The notes under the pieces were generated by a model. That model saw nothing but the letters and a program-made list of their open reading frames with translations. It was not told the origin of the DNA and ran no database searches. From Streptomyces lydicus (GTDB lineage: Bacteria; Actinomycetota; Actinomycetes; Streptomycetales; Streptomycetaceae), in contig NZ_JNZA01000040.1 in the NCBI RefSeq assembly GCF_000717345.1, positions 62,001 to 126,000 on the forward strand: a DNA stretch of 64,000 nt, written 5' to 3'. How positions within the stretch are numbered: position 1 is the first letter of the stretch; every line of letters starts with the position of its first letter. Below are positions 61,765 to 64,000 of this stretch, piece by piece. Made by a program: the position numbers and the translations under genes.

Positions 61765-62552
61765 GGCTGGCTCTCTCCCTCGGTCGCCCGGTCGTTCCCC
61801 CTGGTGGCCCCCACACTATCCCTCCGGTAGCGGGCCCATGCGTAGAGGAAGCCGAGTGCGAAGCCGACGACATGGGCGAGGTAGGCGACACCCGGGCCGT
61901 TGGGGTCGTCCTGGGCGGCCTGCCACTGGAGGAAGAACCAGAACAGCAGGACGGCCCAGGCGGGGAAGCGCAGCGGGAGGAAGAAGAGGAAGGGGAAGAC
62001 GCTGGTGACCCGGGCCCTGGGGAAGAGGTACAGGAAGGCGCCGAGGACGCCGGCGATCGAGCCGGACGCGCCCACCAGCGTCTGGTTCGAGGAGGCGTGT
62101 GCGGCCGCGTAGCCGAGCAGCGCCAGGTATCCGATGATGAGGTAGAAGGCGGCGAACGTCAGCCGGCCCATGCGCGCCTCGGCCATCCCGCCGAAGACGT
62201 AGAGGAACAGCATGTTGCCGAGCAGATGCAGCCAGCTGCCGTGCACGAACAGTGCGGTGAGCGGAGTGATCAGCGCCCGCAGGGAACCGCTCCACAGCTC
62301 CAGCGGGACCACGCCCCACCGCTCGAAATAGGCGGTCTGGGCCTTCAGCAGCGCGTCGCCGGTGCCGTACATCCGGTTCAGGCCGGCGGCGGGGCCGAGG
62401 ACGAAGACCGCACAGCACAGGCCGATCAGCACATTCGTCACCCGTGAGAGCACCGCGGTGGGGTGCGGCGGGCGGGGGAGGAGGCCGGACGGGAACAGCG
62501 AACGGGAGCGGGGGGAACGGGGTGAACGGGGTGGGGGAGCCGGCGCCGTCAT
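61761..62552 (-). CDS. Rhomboid family intramembrane serine protease
   Basis: A 263-residue protein with six to seven membrane segments. The catalytic serine is in LVGASGSIAGVLGAFLYLF, the catalytic histidine is in YLAHVVGFALGF, and the HGSWLHLLGNMLFLYVFGGMAEARMG motif of rhomboids is present. A Pro/Arg/Ser-rich stretch leads the protein. The start is ATG 62552, with no strong ribosome-binding site. It is coupled at its end to the RAM-domain gene. Confidence 0.9.
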   Translation of the reverse strand: MTAPAPPPRSPRSPRSRSLFPSGLLPRPPHPTAVLSRVTNVLIGLCCAVFVLGPAAGLNRMYGTGDALLKAQTAYFERWGVVPLELWSGSLRALITPLTALFVHGSWLHLLGNMLFLYVFGGMAEARMGRLTFAAFYLIIGYLALLGYAAAHASSNQTLVGASGSIAGVLGAFLYLFPRARVTSVFPFLFFLPLRFPAWAVLLFWFFLQWQAAQDDPNGPGVAYLAHVVGFALGFLYAWARYRRDSVGATRGNDRATEGESQP

Positions 62553-62747
62553 GAAGTGATCATGGCGTAATGCGGGCAATCGGGACAGAGTGCCTCGCCG
62601 TGTCCCGGCTCCTGGGCGGGGCCCGCACCGGCCCCCCATCAGGCCGTAGGGTTGCAGGCAGTACTTTGCGTACTTCCGCAGTCCGACGGCGCACCGCGTG
62701 AACGGCGCAGCAGCACGAGATCGACGAGCACGAAAGAGGACGACAGG

Positions 62748-62987
62748 ATGTCTGTTCCCCTGCCGACGGCCGAAACCCGGTGGCGCTGCACGCTGTGCGG
62801 AAACCTCACGCGGTTCGACGTGACCCGCCAGGCCAAGGTCGTGGAGTACGTCCACCTGGACCTGGCCGGTGAGCCGAAGGTGGAGGAGCGCGAGGTCCTC
62901 AGTGAGACCATCGAGTCCGTGCGCTGCCGCTGGTGCAACGCGGTCGACCAGATCGAGCTGGTGGACCGTCCGGGCGCGAGCGCCTGA
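62748..62987 (+). CDS. Small zinc-ribbon-like protein
   Basis: A 79-residue protein with two CxxC pairs (WRCTLCGN and VRCRWCNA) framing about 40 residues rich in acidic and hydrophobic residues. This is the layout of a zinc ribbon; function unknown. It starts at ATG 62748. It lies 18 bases before the coiled-coil protein gene and is probably co-transcribed with it. Confidence 0.8.
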   Translation: MSVPLPTAETRWRCTLCGNLTRFDVTRQAKVVEYVHLDLAGEPKVEEREVLSETIESVRCRWCNAVDQIELVDRPGASA

Positions 62988-63005
62988 GATCGGAGCGATG
63001 CAGCC

Positions 63006-64000
63006 GTGGTGGACCGTCCAGAAGGGGAGTCGGGGGCCGAGCGTCACGACGTACCCGAGGGTGCGGCGGACGAGGTGCTCGACCGACCGCTGCCCGAGGG
63101 CGTACGGCGCCGGGTCGTGGCGCTCACCGCGGAGTCGTTCGGTGCGCTGACGGTTGCCGAACTCCCCGCGCCACTGCGGCAGTACGCCCGTTTCACCCCG
63201 ACCCGCCGGGCCAAGTTCGCCGGGAACGCGATGGCCGCGACGCTGGAGAGCGACGCGGTCTTCCGGCAGCGGATCGCCGGAAAGCTGCGCGAGGCCCAGC
63301 CGGAGCTGGCCGGGGCGCTGGAGCACGGTACCCCGCCCGCCGCCGCCGATCCGCTCGATGTCGCCGCGGCCGCCTATGTGCTGCGGCCCGAGGGCTGGGT
63401 CAAGCTCGTCGCGGCGGCCGGTGAGGAGGCTCAGCGGGCGAGCGCCGAACGGGCCGGCGAGGAGGCCGAACGGGAGCTGGCGCGGCTGCGCGAGGAGCTG
63501 GCGCAGGCCCGCGGCGAGGCCCGCGCGGACGCCGAGCGGATCCGGGCGGACCTGGACGCCGCCCGCCGGGAGAACGAGTCGCTCCGGCGCAAGCTGCGCA
63601 GCGCGCAGAGCGACGTCAAGCGGGGCGAGGCGGCGGTGCGCAAGGCCGACGCGGCGATCGCCGAGGCGCGCGACCGGGCGGCCGCGGAGAAGACCGCGGC
63701 GGACAGCGAGATGCGCCGGCTGAAGGCCCGTATCGCCGAGGTCGAGACGGCGCTGGAGACCAGCCGGCGGGCCACCCGCGAGGGCCGCAGCGTCGAGGAC
63801 ATGCGGCTGCGGCTGCTGCTGGACACCGTCCTGGACGCGGCGCAGGGGCTGCGCCGTGAGCTGGCGCTGCCGCCCGCCAACGTCCATCCGGCCGACACCG
63901 TCGAGGCGGTCGCGCCGGGCCGGATGACGCCCAAGGACATCGCGACGCGGGCCCTGTCGGACATGGATCCGGCGCTGCTCGACCAGCTGCTGGCGCTGCC
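63006..64000 (+). CDS. Coiled-coil protein, probably the NYN-domain RNA-binding type (cut by window edge)
   Basis: The first about 331 residues of a larger protein. A conserved globular start (LPEGVRRRVVALTAESFGALTVAELPAPLRQYARFTPTRRAKFAGNAMAATLESDAVFRQRIAGKL) is followed by a charged coiled coil (about 140-265, ERAGEEAERELARLREELAQARGEARADAERIRAD...). A further helical part then runs to the window edge. In Streptomyces the gene in this position encodes a protein ending in a NYN (PIN-like) nuclease domain; that part is not in the window. The start is GTG 63006, with a second GTG at 63009 and GGAG about 10 bases upstream. Confidence 0.75.
   Translation, partial: MVDRPEGESGAERHDVPEGAADEVLDRPLPEGVRRRVVALTAESFGALTVAELPAPLRQYARFTPTRRAKFAGNAMAATLESDAVFRQRIAGKLREAQPELAGALEHGTPPAAADPLDVAAAAYVLRPEGWVKLVAAAGEEAQRASAERAGEEAERELARLREELAQARGEARADAERIRADLDAARRENESLRRKLRSAQSDVKRGEAAVRKADAAIAEARDRAAAEKTAADSEMRRLKARIAEVETALETSRRATREGRSVEDMRLRLLLDTVLDAAQGLRRELALPPANVHPADTVEAVAPGRMTPKDIATRALSDMDPALLDQLLAL

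Noticed and set aside
1..64000. tRNA, rRNA, CRISPR, transposase or phage genes
   Set aside because: I found no cloverleaf-like 3' CCA-type structures, no regularly spaced repeats, and no integrase or transposase motifs in the window.

Overview
The window is a stretch of a Streptomyces (or very close actinomycete) core chromosome. It is very GC-rich with strong third-position G/C bias. GTG starts, ATGA/GTGA stop-start overlaps and long GC hairpins at gene ends are common. The gene order from glnA through lipAB, aceE/sucB/lpdA, pepA, cobalamin genes, pspA, nadA, cta and qcr genes to trpD is the one I know from Streptomyces core genomes. I see no rRNA, tRNA, CRISPR array, prophage or transposase.

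Region by region: 1-5900 holds the 5' end of glnA behind a GlnR-type box, an RDD membrane protein, a DUF4191 protein, lipoate genes lipA and lipB, and a large NsdA-like regulator. 5950-13440 holds an FAD oxidoreductase, an epimerase-like protein, DUF4240, a sigma-like membrane fusion protein, an SDR enzyme and a WYL regulator. 13700-20650 is the 2-oxoacid dehydrogenase block: aceE, a GntR regulator, a two-lipoyl E2 and lpdA; lipAB supply the lipoyl cofactor to the E2. 20950-30400 has pepA, the cobalamin genes cobS, cobT and an MBL-CobU fusion, and a phosphatidylglycerol lysyltransferase-like pair. 30450-37900 has DUF3043 and an envelope-stress-like series: pspA, pspAA, a histidine kinase, a response regulator and an RND exporter. 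38080-41840 is a tightly coupled three-gene redox operon (FAD-dehydrogenase small subunit, GMC oxidoreductase, ferritin-like protein). 42000-48900 has a small secreted protein, nadA, erpA, a membrane-anchored protein, an adenosine-kinase-like gene and a cysteine desulfurase-TusA fusion. 49150-58080 encodes the aerobic respiratory chain (ctaC, ctaD, ctaF, an L,D-transpeptidase, a degenerate receiver protein, ctaE, qcrC, qcrA, qcrB). 58200-64000 has trpD, a SAM-IV riboswitch controlling a class V aminotransferase, a giant inverted repeat, an Lrp-type RAM protein coupled to a rhomboid protease, a zinc-ribbon protein and the start of a coiled-coil protein.

The most notable observations are four. 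First, ctaD carries three separate frame-breaking internal deletions that remove the heme/copper ligand segments, although the flanking codons are intact. Second, a SAM-IV aptamer is followed by mutually exclusive hairpins, a six-codon leader ORF with a strong ribosome-binding site, and a terminator-like hairpin beginning at the leader's stop codon. Third, an imperfect inverted repeat of about 400 bp fills the whole gap between two convergent genes. Fourth, the GMC oxidoreductase/FAD-SDH/ferritin-like operon has no assigned pathway.
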